From Pedosphaera sp. (GTDB taxonomy: Bacteria; Verrucomicrobiota; Verrucomicrobiia; Limisphaerales; SXQI01): DNA of 48,027 nt. The notes below the pieces were generated by a model. That model did no database searches and was not told where the DNA came from. It worked only from the letters and a program-made list of their open reading frames with translations. A program made the translations under genes and the position numbers. The stretch lies in assembly GCA_025359965.1 (NCBI GenBank), contig JANYDC010000087.1, forward strand, positions 1-48,027. Reading direction: 5' to 3'. Below, piece by piece: positions 1 through 8,757 of this stretch (positions are counted from its first letter, which is position 1; each line of letters begins with the position of its first letter).

Positions 1-2370
1 CCGTTTTCGCGAATCGTAGGCAAATGTCCATTTGCGCCCAATTTCGTCCTTCTCCCAAGCCTTTAACTCGGTGTCGTTGCCACTGCCGTCGCGGTAGTCC
101 GCCTCATAGGTGGTCCGCACATTCGCTGAGTTTACATCGACCCACACAGAGTTGGTTAAATGCCCGAGACTGTCGTAAGTGTTGCGCGTCTTTTGCATCA
201 GCGTAAAGACCGGCACATCCCCATAGGTCGGGTCTGAACCGATTGCCGACATGCCAGAGGTGCGAATCTCCACCGGGTTACCATTTTGCAGAAAGGATGT
301 CTCTTGGGTGCTTTTGTTTAAGACACAATCCATGGCATCTGGATAAGGAGTCCAATAAATGGATTGCCAGTAAGAGGCATAAAGAGATGACAGTAGAGTA
401 CCAGTGTAGTGAAATCCGCTGGTCTTCCTAATCAAAAGGTCATGCCCGTTCTCATTATTGGTCCAAGTGCCCGAGGAGAAAGCCCCGCGTTGATACTCAT
501 ACAAGTCAGCAGAATTATTCTCCCCCTCGTATTTTCTAACCAAATCGTTGTACCAGGCCCCAGCATCTCGATACCGCTGAGAATAGTTCAGAGTAAAACC
601 ATCAACAGCAAAGCCTTGTGCTATGGTCTTACCCCGATACTCATTCGGAAGCGTATTGCCATCGGTCGAGTAATCACCGTTGGCCACCCATTCGTTCGAT
701 AAAAGAACTGGGGCAATACTGCCGTCGCTGACAGGGAAATAATAAACCTCCTCACGATGCGGATCATGAACATCGACGCCGGTGGAAGGCCGATCAATAC
801 GGGTTAAGACCACATTTGTAAGACCGGGTGCGGGAAGCAGGCTCAAATCTTTCCATCCACGAATCCGCACCTCGTTCCACGCATAAGAATCAGTGAATGC
901 ATCACTCAGAGGCCAGCCTTGGGCCATGGCAACGAGATTGGTATCCCAATATGGGTAACAAAAGACCTCCCAGCGACCTCCGGGAGAGATGTGCTTGAAT
1001 AATTTGCCAAAACTGACCACTTCATTGGTGTTGGCGTGATAAGCGAATGAATTGGTAAGCCCGCTCCCATCTGGATTGGTCACGACATTGGTAATCTCCC
1101 ATCCCCACAAAAACTGCTGATAATCCTCAATGGCCTTGTACAAGGTGTTGGTGGGGGATTTAATCAGCACCGTCTCCTTCCGTCCGAGGGTGTTTGTCTG
1201 GATTAGACGGGTTTCCTCCCGATAATCAACTCCGTACCCGGAGACCAGCTTCCACAGGTTTGTGCCATCAAAACTCAGCAAATTTGTGTAAGATCTGCCC
1301 GGACGATCCTCAACAATATTGAGTTGAGTGTAGTTACCGGATGTTCCCGGATTTAGGAGCCGCCAAGTCACGAAAGGGCTGTTAAGAACAGGGTACAAGC
1401 CGTTGGTTTTTGCTCCGGCATTGGCGGGGATGTAGAATTTCAGGTTACAATACTCGGTGGGGGAATTGGTTGCCTGAATATCTACCAGCACCTGAGGCGC
1501 ACGGATCTGCCTCAGACCGCCAAGAGCGTTAGTAACGACGTCGATCTCGTTGGTATTGTCGGACCTCGAAACATAAACAAGGGCCTTGGAATTAAAAACA
1601 TTGGAGGAGATGCCCTCTTCGATGATACGGATTTTTCCCGCCGAAAGCCCATTCCACATCTTGCCCAGATCAACCGACCAGCGAAACGCTGTTTTGGATG
1701 GCTGAGTGGACCTACCCGGCCCCAACTCAAGCCACTGTCCGTTCCCCGGAGCCAAGTCGCCGTTCTGATCTTCGTCGTGGCTCCACTGCTCCTCATAAGC
1801 CGACTGATAAGAAGGACGCACGCCTTTGTCAGGGCGCACCTCCAAAATCAGGTTGGTGGACCAGTTGGCACATGAGGCTGTTGCTATTGACACAAGGTTT
1901 GTCCCTATAAATTCGCCATTTAGGTAGACCAAATACGGCATTGCGATCGAATTCGCCCCGGCCTTTTTCAAAGTTTGTTTTGAAATATAACCCTTGAACT
2001 GAAGCGTCACCTGTTTCCAATCCACGCCGCTTAAGCTCAAAGCGTACTGCGTGTGGGGGTGCAGTGATGGGCTCATGATCTGCACATCCCCTGCCGCCGT
2101 GCAGCTAGTGCCCTGCAAAGTGTAACTCTGACCAGCCAGTTGTAGTGTTACTGGCTGGGTGCCATATGTTTCGGACTGAATGAGCACGGGGCTTGAAATG
2201 GGGTTTCTTGTCCACCGTTCCCAAGGCTCAGTAAATTGCCCTTTGTCAGCAACAGGTCCCGGCTGAGTCTGGCTGAGGGGTTCGGCTTCCTGCGCCGCTG
2301 TTTTTACGATCAACAGAAAGACGGAGATAACTGTTAAAATCGCTAACAATTTATTTTTCATGGCCTTCAT
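1..2370 (-). CDS. Exported RHS/YD-repeat protein, 3' end beyond the window
   Basis: The minus strand is open without a stop from ATG 2370 to the window edge (790 codons), so this is the N-terminal part of a longer protein. The N-terminus MKAMKNKLLAILTVISVFLL is a Sec-type signal peptide ending near AQEAEP. The middle (about residues 50-650) is rich in Asn, Thr, Trp and Tyr and has no domain I can name. Near residue 740 a YDSLGHLTNSVW segment, followed by DEIGRKWTFAYDS, matches the YDxxGrl pattern of RHS/YD repeats, so the missing part is probably an RHS barrel and tip. An AAGAG sequence lies 6-7 nt before ATG 2370; ATG 2361 is an in-frame alternative. It starts 17 nt after the beta-helix gene and is probably co-transcribed with it. 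By family, RHS proteins are exported or surface proteins that often carry polymorphic toxins; a toxin role here is inference because the C-terminus is not visible. Confidence 0.8.
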   Translation of the reverse strand, partial: MKAMKNKLLAILTVISVFLLIVKTAAQEAEPLSQTQPGPVADKGQFTEPWERWTRNPISSPVLIQSETYGTQPVTLQLAGQSYTLQGTSCTAAGDVQIMSPSLHPHTQYALSLSGVDWKQVTLQFKGYISKQTLKKAGANSIAMPYLVYLNGEFIGTNLVSIATASCANWSTNLILEVRPDKGVRPSYQSAYEEQWSHDEDQNGDLAPGNGQWLELGPGRSTQPSKTAFRWSVDLGKMWNGLSAGKIRIIEEGISSNVFNSKALVYVSRSDNTNEIDVVTNALGGLRQIRAPQVLVDIQATNSPTEYCNLKFYIPANAGAKTNGLYPVLNSPFVTWRLLNPGTSGNYTQLNIVEDRPGRSYTNLLSFDGTNLWKLVSGYGVDYREETRLIQTNTLGRKETVLIKSPTNTLYKAIEDYQQFLWGWEITNVVTNPDGSGLTNSFAYHANTNEVVSFGKLFKHISPGGRWEVFCYPYWDTNLVAMAQGWPLSDAFTDSYAWNEVRIRGWKDLSLLPAPGLTNVVLTRIDRPSTGVDVHDPHREEVYYFPVSDGSIAPVLLSNEWVANGDYSTDGNTLPNEYRGKTIAQGFAVDGFTLNYSQRYRDAGAWYNDLVRKYEGENNSADLYEYQRGAFSSGTWTNNENGHDLLIRKTSGFHYTGTLLSSLYASYWQSIYWTPYPDAMDCVLNKSTQETSFLQNGNPVEIRTSGMSAIGSDPTYGDVPVFTLMQKTRNTYDSLGHLTNSVWVDVNSANVRTTYEADYRDGSGNDTELKAWEKDEIGRKWTFAYDSRKR

Positions 2371-2387
2371 GGTTTTGCTCTTTGAGA

Positions 2388-5300
2388 TTAGGGGTTGCTG
2401 GGGGTTTCAATGCGAATGGCGGGCGAGCCACTTAGCAAGTTGGGTGAGTTGTAGGACAGCCAACTGTTTTCGCCGGAATCGGCAGTGCCGTTACCATTTT
2501 TGTCCTCCAGATAATCGGGTGCTCCGTCTCCATCGTTGTCGAGGGGAAGGCCATTACTGTCAGTGGCCACGTAGTGAAAACCGATATCAACGACTGAATT
2601 GGTTTCTTTGGTCTGGCTGGTCTGGGTGGTGTAATGGAACAGAGTGGCATTGGTCGCGTTGCGGCTGCCCAGGTTCACCATATTGGTCGCGCCCTGATAC
2701 CAGCGGCCCAGATAACTGGTGGCGTAGGGGAAGGCGGTCAGGGTGATGTTGCTGCTGCCCCCGAGTGATGTAGTGCTCTGGTAGGCGTTGTTGGCTTTTA
2801 GGATGTAGGTGGCCGGACCGGAGCCATTCTGGCTGAGAGACACCGTATCAAAATGGTTGTCCTTGATGTTCCAGGATGGGTTGTAACCGGTATGGGTGTC
2901 GTAGGCGAAGGTGACGAGCCCGCCGTAAAAGAGGTTGTTGTAACAGCTGACCGTCATGTTGATGTCATACGAATAGTAGTACTTGCTCAGGTACACGGTG
3001 CAGCGCTCAAAGACATTGTTGGTCAGTGAGACCAAAACCTGCTGGCCAATTCCGCTGGATTGCTCGAAAAACCTGACCAAAGTTCCGCGAAGCTGACAAT
3101 CGGTCAGGGAAAGCTCGTTGATGTAATAACCCGGCGTATCCAGAAAGGTGGGCCCGGTGATCCCGGCCCCCATGCCCGAGACATCGGTGAAGCGCATGCG
3201 AACAATAGGGCGGGTCGAAACGGAACCAGGGATGTCGAACAGAGCCACAGCAGTCGCCCCCAAAACAATCGGTTGCTCCTGGACAGTTTGATAGCGGACC
3301 AATCGATTCGGGGCATTGGGAGTGCCTTGGCTAATTAACACACTACCGTTGCGCAGTTGCAGACCGCTCGCCCCGTGCACCCCAACCGCCACGCCGTTGG
3401 TCAGGGTCAGGGTGCAGTTGGTCAGGTTGAGTGCAGTCAAGCGGAAGTCGAGGACGTTATAATGGTAGCCTAAATCCGGCACATCAGAGTCCCGGCGCAC
3501 GGTGGGATAAAGGACAGTTGATGCAGTGAAATCAGTGGTGAGCGTGACCGGTGCTTCGGTGGTCATCTGCCGGAGTTGGGAGAGCAACAAGGCGTTGATG
3601 GTAGTCAGGCCGGAATCGCGCAGGCCGGTCGTGGCGGGGTTGAGGTAGAAATACCCTGCGCCGGTGGGGAGGAACGGGGAACTGGCGAAGCTGTCCACGG
3701 TGGCTGACTTGGTGTAAGTCCCCAGCGTGCCGAACCCTTGGACGATGGAGTTGGTCAGGGCCAAGGTGGCTGCTCCGGAGGCAAAATAGGCAGTGGCCGA
3801 GGATGGACCATTGAGAGTGACGTGCTCGCCAGTGAGGGCAATAGTGCCGGTGCCGCTGATGGCGCGGGTGCCGATGTTGCCCATGAGCACATTGCGCAGG
3901 GTGACCGGGGCAGCTGTGTCGATGCCCTTGCCGCAGTTAACGATTTGGGCATGCCTTACCTCACCACCAGTCCCGCTGGCCATGTAAATCGCCGTTTGGG
4001 ACTGGCGGATGACGATGTTGCTGATGGAGTTTGTGGCCACGCTGTTCTGGATTTTGATGCCATAAACCCCATAGTAGGCGTTGGTGGTGGCTTGGGCATT
4101 GGTATTGAGCTTCTCTCCCACAGAGTGATCGTCAACGCAGGTGATGACCACCGGTCGGTAGGGGGAGCTGAGGAAACTGACCGCCCCGTTGACAATGAGT
4201 GAGGACGGAGAGGCTCCGTTTGTTAGTTTAACAATACTACCCCCCTCAAAAATCGTGCTGCCGCCAAGCGTGGTATCGGACGCAATAAAGTACGTGGTAT
4301 CCCCTTTAAAGGTGTGGTTGTTGGTGGTGTAGTTAAGCAGTTGGTAATCCATGACGAAGCCCGGCTTATCAGGCATGGACCTTTTTGAGAGCGCAGCCAT
4401 GGCGCGGTTCTTCGATCCTTTAGGATGGGCTTGAGCCAGCAAGGATTGGGGACGGGAGCGTTTGCCGGGGACCGCCTTGGCCATGGCCCTTTCAAGGAGG
4501 TCTTTGGCTGGCTTCTTTCGCGCCTCGTTGACCGGAAGGTTGTCAATTTGCGGCTTCGCTTCGAGAAAGGGCACCGATTCAATGAGGAATCTCATGTCAT
4601 CGGCTGGAAAATCCACCAACTCCTTGGCCACGCGGATTTTCGCGAGTTGCTCGGAAGGCCCAGGCAGGAGGGTGTCCAGACGGAAAGCGGAACCCTTCGC
4701 GAAGGCCATGCCATCGAAGATGATTTGTTCATCCTGGTCGGCGTTGCCCACTTGGCGACCGGGAATTTTCTCGACTTTGACGCGAGCCGTTGGCGAGGAA
4801 AGAATTTGCGACCACACCTCAAGCCTGCACTCCGGCGGAAATCCCCAGTCTGCTGGGTCGATCTTCTCTTCCAGAATAACGTCTGACTCAAATCCAGCCC
4901 TCGTATTTTTCAAACGCAAACTGGCTTTGATCGGGGCGAAGGCGTCGGAATAAATCACGGTGTTGGCGTCGATCTGTTCACCGATGCTCTGTTTAACCTC
5001 CCCGAGAAACATGGAGCGACTGTTGTCAAGAGTAGTGAGGGCAATGCCAATGGTCTGGAGTTGGATGCGTTTGCCATCGGGCATTTCGACATCGACGGTG
5101 GCATTGGCGCTGTTGGCATCGGCAGAGAGGATGACGCGGTGCTGGCCATTAGCGGCCACGGCTCCACCTTCTGGACCTTGGGCGATTTCAATGGAGGCGT
5201 CAGCATCAGACCATTTTTCAAGTGCGGCATCCCAACGCGATAACCCGGTGGCCATTTCCACAAAGCTGGAGGTCACCTGGCCGAGTTCATTGGTCTGGAC

Positions 5301-5414
5301 CCAGGTCTTGGTGTTGGCGTCCTGCTCTTGCACGACGAAAGCGGGCGCATCTTCGGCGCGCAAGAGTGTGGCGGTAAGAGCCAGCAGGACTAGAGTCTTT
5401 AGGGCAGAGTTCAT
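2388..5414 (-). CDS. Exported parallel beta-helix protein with C-terminal Ca-binding (TSP3-like) motif
   Basis: This 1008-aa protein starts at ATG 5414, chosen because MNSALKTLVLLALTATLLRAE is a good Sec signal peptide. An in-frame GTG at 5441 would add nine residues before it. Residues of about 370-850 repeat short Ile/Val/Asn/Thr strands of the kind found in right-handed parallel beta-helices, for example GGSTIFEGGSIVKLTNGA and ISNIVIRQSQTAIYMASGTG. The C-terminus has DNDGDGAPDYLEDKNGNGTAD, an Asp/Asn-rich calcium-binding loop pair of the thrombospondin type 3/dockerin kind. No catalytic motif was recognised, so enzymatic, adhesive and scaffold roles are all open. It lies 17 nt upstream of the RHS protein gene, echoing the larger locus at 27-46 kb, where exported helper proteins also precede an RHS gene. 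Confidence 0.85.
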   Translation of the reverse strand: MNSALKTLVLLALTATLLRAEDAPAFVVQEQDANTKTWVQTNELGQVTSSFVEMATGLSRWDAALEKWSDADASIEIAQGPEGGAVAANGQHRVILSADANSANATVDVEMPDGKRIQLQTIGIALTTLDNSRSMFLGEVKQSIGEQIDANTVIYSDAFAPIKASLRLKNTRAGFESDVILEEKIDPADWGFPPECRLEVWSQILSSPTARVKVEKIPGRQVGNADQDEQIIFDGMAFAKGSAFRLDTLLPGPSEQLAKIRVAKELVDFPADDMRFLIESVPFLEAKPQIDNLPVNEARKKPAKDLLERAMAKAVPGKRSRPQSLLAQAHPKGSKNRAMAALSKRSMPDKPGFVMDYQLLNYTTNNHTFKGDTTYFIASDTTLGGSTIFEGGSIVKLTNGASPSSLIVNGAVSFLSSPYRPVVITCVDDHSVGEKLNTNAQATTNAYYGVYGIKIQNSVATNSISNIVIRQSQTAIYMASGTGGEVRHAQIVNCGKGIDTAAPVTLRNVLMGNIGTRAISGTGTIALTGEHVTLNGPSSATAYFASGAATLALTNSIVQGFGTLGTYTKSATVDSFASSPFLPTGAGYFYLNPATTGLRDSGLTTINALLLSQLRQMTTEAPVTLTTDFTASTVLYPTVRRDSDVPDLGYHYNVLDFRLTALNLTNCTLTLTNGVAVGVHGASGLQLRNGSVLISQGTPNAPNRLVRYQTVQEQPIVLGATAVALFDIPGSVSTRPIVRMRFTDVSGMGAGITGPTFLDTPGYYINELSLTDCQLRGTLVRFFEQSSGIGQQVLVSLTNNVFERCTVYLSKYYYSYDINMTVSCYNNLFYGGLVTFAYDTHTGYNPSWNIKDNHFDTVSLSQNGSGPATYILKANNAYQSTTSLGGSSNITLTAFPYATSYLGRWYQGATNMVNLGSRNATNATLFHYTTQTSQTKETNSVVDIGFHYVATDSNGLPLDNDGDGAPDYLEDKNGNGTADSGENSWLSYNSPNLLSGSPAIRIETPSNP

Positions 5415-6396
5415 GCGTTTGTAAATTTGTGCCTCAAACACCTTTTTTGCTTCGGCGCGGGCCTAAAGCCAATTAGGGGGGTAAGTTGGTTGTGATTGCC
5501 TATTGTGCCTTGGTGATATTGCCAAAATTTAGGGACTTGGCCTCAAAGCCATTTGCTTGTTCTAAAAGCATGCGCGCACTCAATCAATTTAAACGATTCA
5601 TCAAATCTAATCCTGCGAGTTGAAATTCAACGCGCAGCCAACTTAATTTTCGCTCTCTTTGTAGGCGCACAAAGTGAACGACTTGAGTAAGTATGACTTT
5701 ATTGAATCCGTCAAAACAAAAAGAGGAAAATATCAATCGAGCAACCAAACCACTCTCAACCACCCTTTCCAGCCATCATGATTTCCGCACGCGAATCCCT
5801 ATAAATAACTCCCTCCCGGCCCGGCGAGCACTGTCAAGGTGGAGGCTGTGGGCGGCGGGGCGGCACGACCTTGACAGGCGGAGCTGGGCCATAAAATGAA
5901 GAAACCGATTCGCGCACGTTCAGCGGATCAACTGAGCCTGCCAGTCCGGCTCAAACCCTCCATCACCTTGCGTTTCAGGGAATGGCACCCCGGTTCACTT
6001 CTACCGCTAACCTCCCCCACATTTCGGTCTGGAGCGGCCGAGGGAGCGGGAGGTGGAGGGCACCCCGGAACCGCCGCGCAGAGGACGCTTCAGACGGAAA
6101 TCGGCTTACACAAGGGCGTTGGGACGAGTGCTGCTGAAACGACCCAATCTTCACAGGCACTGGTCCCAACGCCGTCACCCCGTGAGAAACCTTCCCAGAT
6201 CTTAAATAGTGCTGATGGCCTTTGCATTCACTTCCTCCAAGGTTTCCTGCCAGAGAAACCCAAAACATTCCGAAACACTGAACCCTCGCGCCGTGCATTG
6301 GGGCCAGTTTCATCTGGAACCGACGCTGAAAATCCACATTAACTCCATGATTGATCCCGATCCAAGGCACGCAGACACCAGAACTTACCTTCGCGC
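5415..6396. other. Non-coding stretch between the beta-helix gene and the small DNA-binding gene
   Basis: About 980 bases without a convincing gene. The part nearest 5414 is AT-rich and should hold the promoter of the beta-helix/RHS operon; a palindromic GTTGAAATTCAAC lies at 5619-5631. The part from about 5800 is GC-rich and contains the inverted repeat at 5831-5877. A 148-codon plus-strand frame at 5896-6342 has a low-complexity translation and is not accepted as a gene. Confidence 0.6.
5831..5877. repeat. Perfect 10-bp inverted repeat, possible hairpin
   Basis: CTGTCAAGGT at 5831-5840 is the exact reverse complement of ACCTTGACAG at 5868-5877, with a 27-nt G-rich interior. It could be a hairpin, a dispersed REP-like element or a regulator site. 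There is no T-run, so an intrinsic terminator is unlikely. Confidence 0.5.
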
Positions 6397-6717
6397 TCAT
6401 GACAAGCCGGTCCCCTTCCCTCCCCCGCGACGGTTGTTCTTTTCCTCCCAGCCTTTGTGAATGGTGCTGGTAGCCTTCGAGAGCCAAGCCGTGTCCCTTG
6501 CCAAAGACAGGATTTCGTGGGCCGGAAAGGTTTTGAACCCGTTCTTGGCCGGGTTGCCCAAAGGTTTGAGCAACCGCGCCGCGACCAGCCGAGGAATATC
6601 ATGAGGCTGGAAGTTGAGTGCCCAGGCGGTCTGTTCCACCGTGAAACGGGCGGGCGGCTGGGAAAGCAGGGAAAGAAACTGGCGTTGTTCGTCGTTCATA
6701 AGCGGTTTCCGGTTCAT
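6397..6717 (-). CDS. Small conserved protein with a putative DNA-binding helix-turn-helix
   Basis: This 106-aa protein (from ATG 6717; ATG 6699 gives MNDEQRQFLSLLSQ and is equally possible) reads RFTVEQTAWALNFQPHDIPRLVAARLLKPLG. That pattern is of a short winged-helix or excisionase-like reader head, followed by LSLARDTAWLSKATSTIHK and a basic tail (EEKNNRRGGGKG). I recall near-identical small hypothetical proteins in Verrucomicrobiota but cannot name the family. An AGGAGGGG sequence abuts ATG 6717, too close for normal use by it. The gene is divergent from the sigma factor gene at 6893. A DNA-binding or regulatory role is inference from the helix pattern. Confidence 0.65.
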   Translation of the reverse strand: MNRKPLMNDEQRQFLSLLSQPPARFTVEQTAWALNFQPHDIPRLVAARLLKPLGNPAKNGFKTFPAHEILSLARDTAWLSKATSTIHKGWEEKNNRRGGGKGTGLS

Positions 6718-6892
6718 CCCCTCCTGACTCCATGCGAAGCCCAAGCGGGGGTTCATCCGAGAAAGTCGGAATTCCGGGCAAAACCGAACGGACTATTTTT
6801 TAAAAACTTTCCCCTGCCCTATGCCGTTGGTCTTAACGCCCTGAGGAAAAGCATTGCACCCCAAGACCCGCCCCCTACATTCCACCCCAGAC

Positions 6893-7459
6893 ATGAGCCT
6901 GCTCGCCAAAGTGAAGGCCTACCTGAAGCCCTCCACTGCGCTAAAGCGCCGTCTTCAACTCGGTGAAGAGCTGGCTCGTGAATTGGTCCCACTCCTGCGC
7001 CCACTGATTGTACGGACGGTGGGATGGGACCGGACGGACGATATTTTGCAAGACTGCCTGGAAGCCATCTTTCGGGGACTGGGCGGGACTAAAGCAAAGA
7101 CAGAAGCCAAGTTAAGAGTCTGGTGCCTGCGCATAGCCCGCAACAAGGCCATGGACGCTTTGCGGGGCAAGTACGCAGAGCAAGCCGTGCCCACGGACCC
7201 TTTCGCTCTTGCGGAAATCCTGGAGCAGGGAGAGCAAGGGGCGGACATTAAGCCTTGGGATCTAGAGGATTTGCGCATGCTCTTAAGTCTGCTGCGAGCT
7301 GCAAAATTCCCTTGCGACCAGATTCTCTGGGAGCACATCGTCTTGGGGTGGAATTATGAGGAAATGGCAGAAGTGTACCAAGTCGAATACGACACCATGC
7401 GCATGAAAATCCGCCGCTGTCTGGAGGCAGCCCAAGAACTGGCCAAGCCATTAAGGTAG
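6893..7459 (+). CDS. ECF-type RNA polymerase sigma factor (divergent family member)
   Basis: This 188-aa protein starts at ATG 6893 (MSLLAKVKAYLK). Residues of about 20-80 resemble sigma region 2: ELVPLLRPLIVRTVGWDRTDDILQDCLEAIFRGLGG, then LRVWCLRIARNKAMDALR. Residues 130-185 resemble region 4, with WEHIVLGWNYEEMAEVYQVEYDTMRMKIRRCLE as helix-turn-helix. It would direct RNA polymerase to a small regulon. The next gene starts 2 nt after its stop, so the two are translationally linked. It is distinct in sequence from the sigma factor at 46793. Targets are unknown. Confidence 0.75.
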   Translation: MSLLAKVKAYLKPSTALKRRLQLGEELARELVPLLRPLIVRTVGWDRTDDILQDCLEAIFRGLGGTKAKTEAKLRVWCLRIARNKAMDALRGKYAEQAVPTDPFALAEILEQGEQGADIKPWDLEDLRMLLSLLRAAKFPCDQILWEHIVLGWNYEEMAEVYQVEYDTMRMKIRRCLEAAQELAKPLR

Positions 7460-7461
7460 AT

Positions 7462-7749
7462 ATGCCCGAAGAACCATCAGAATTCCCCCACCTGCGCCGA
7501 CTCAAAGAGGCAGCTGTGAAATTCCGCCAGGGCTGGGCCAAGGACCATCCCATCTCAGAAAAACATCTGGCGGCCGTAAGGGAGACTATCCGCGAGGAAT
7601 GGACAAAGGAACAGAAACTGGCTCAGCCAAAGTCAAAAGAGCCACAAACGCACGAAAAATCCCCGGCCCACAAGAAGGGCGAAGAACAAAACAAACAATC
7701 CGGCAAAAACCAGCAAACGCAGTCGAAAAGCAAAGGCCAAAGCCATTAA
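7462..7749 (+). CDS. Small highly charged protein coupled to the sigma factor gene
   Basis: This 95-aa protein (MPEEPSEFPHLRRLKEAAVK) starts 2 nt after the sigma factor stop. The first 55 residues could form amphipathic helices; the rest is Lys/Gln/Ser/Glu-rich and probably disordered. There is no membrane segment and no recognised family. Its position suggests a partner or modulator of the sigma factor, such as a soluble anti-sigma protein, but that is inference from gene order only. Confidence 0.55.
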   Translation: MPEEPSEFPHLRRLKEAAVKFRQGWAKDHPISEKHLAAVRETIREEWTKEQKLAQPKSKEPQTHEKSPAHKKGEEQNKQSGKNQQTQSKSKGQSH

Positions 7750-7785
7750 CCAAATGGATTGCGATTGCGGAACACTCCGATGGAT

Positions 7786-8190
7786 TTATGGCACCGATTG
7801 CAATGTTGATGGCGGGGTGAAAAGAATCTTGCCGTGAGTTGGGGCCAAGATCGTATCAGGCTCCGCCAAACTCACCGTCCTACCGAGGGTAAAGCAGAAG
7901 ACCCTGGCCTCTGGAAATGTCTCTATTAGATGCGGGACCTTGCCGGTGAAGGTTGAGCCTCGAGTGATCACGTCATCCATCAGGAGAATGCTCTTGGGCA
8001 AAAAGAATATCCTGCTTTTGCGTGGAAAACAGGCGCTCTCAAAATGGGTCAACGGGTCCGGTCAGTGACCGCGTTCGGCTGTTGATGATATTTGCACCGC
8101 TGTTTTCCGCTCCAAGAGCTCCACCACCCAACCTCCCGCACCTAGTGCGACCAGATCCTTGGCCAAACTTCTGGCGGGCCAAAGGGCGTT
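7786..8190 (-). pseudogene. Decayed phosphoribosyltransferase (ComF-like) gene
   Basis: The frame at 7786-8052 contains ILLMDDVITRGST, the PRPP-binding loop (hydrophobic strand, Asp-Asp, Thr-Arg-Gly) of type I phosphoribosyltransferases, then VPHLIETFPEARVFCFTLGRT. Upstream sequence of the same gene seems to continue in another frame: LAKDLVALGAGGWVVELLERKTAVQ, around 8070-8190. At least one frameshift therefore separates the halves and no single start gives a whole protein. It abuts a truncated parA, suggesting a deletion that joined remnants of two genes. The motif is direct evidence; the extent of decay is inferred. Confidence 0.55.
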
Positions 8191-8398
8191 CCTGTCCCGA
8201 CGGGGCCTGCTCCTTGCAACCGGCACAATCAAAGTGCCCAAGCATTGAGGACAAATCGCACGATGGATCGTTGTCCACCAGGCAGGTTCGGTAGCCCATT
8301 TGGGACAGAGCCGCGGCAATGGAAAGGGTTGTGATGGTTTTGCCACAACCGCCTTTTAGATTCGCCAGGCTGATCACCTGGGTTTTTCGCAGTTTCAA
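8191..8398 (-). pseudogene. Truncated ParA-family ATPase (N-terminal fragment)
   Basis: From TTG 8398 the minus strand reads QVISLANLKGGCGKTITTLS, a deviant Walker A (KGGxGKT) at the N-terminus as in ParA/Soj ATPases. LVDNDPSCDLSSMLG follows, the Walker A'-like strand. After about residue 55 the resemblance stops and the frame runs into the phosphoribosyltransferase remnant to a stop at 8039. A ParA normally has at least 200 residues, so the Walker B and C-terminal parts are missing. An intact, different parA lies at 11906, so this is probably the remnant of a second partition or regulatory ATPase. Confidence 0.65.
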
Positions 8399-8757
8399 AG
8401 TGCCTCAAGCAAAAACGGTTCTTCTCCACATACCACAGGTCACAACCCTTGGGAATAGGCTCAATATTTGAACGCAAGCGGTGCCACTAAGGGAGCCAAA
8501 CATTGGCGAGCGCAGCCCGCAAACGATTTCAAACGGCGCAAAATCTTCACGTGAGTGACTGAAAACGGGCAACACCTTGGCCTGCGTTGCTGTCAGGTTA
8601 GGACTCGCTATGGAGCAAAAGAAAAAACGACTCCCCCAACAATTGAAATTTAACTCGATCTGGCAGCGGGAAAGGCATTCAAAATGGCACACGCCCAACC
8701 TGAAGCGAAAAAGATGGTCCGCCGTGGGACAAACAGACGCCCTCGCCCTGCAAGCCA
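8399..8757. other. Gene-free gap upstream of the ParA relic
   Basis: About 360 bases between the 3' end of the replication initiator gene and the ParA fragment. The open frames have cysteine-rich, non-protein-like translations. No repeat, promoter or terminator stood out. Confidence 0.4.

Noticed and set aside
5896..6342. 148-codon plus-strand frame in the gap after the beta-helix gene
   Set aside because: Low-complexity Pro/Ser/Gly-rich translation with no secondary-structure pattern or family resemblance.
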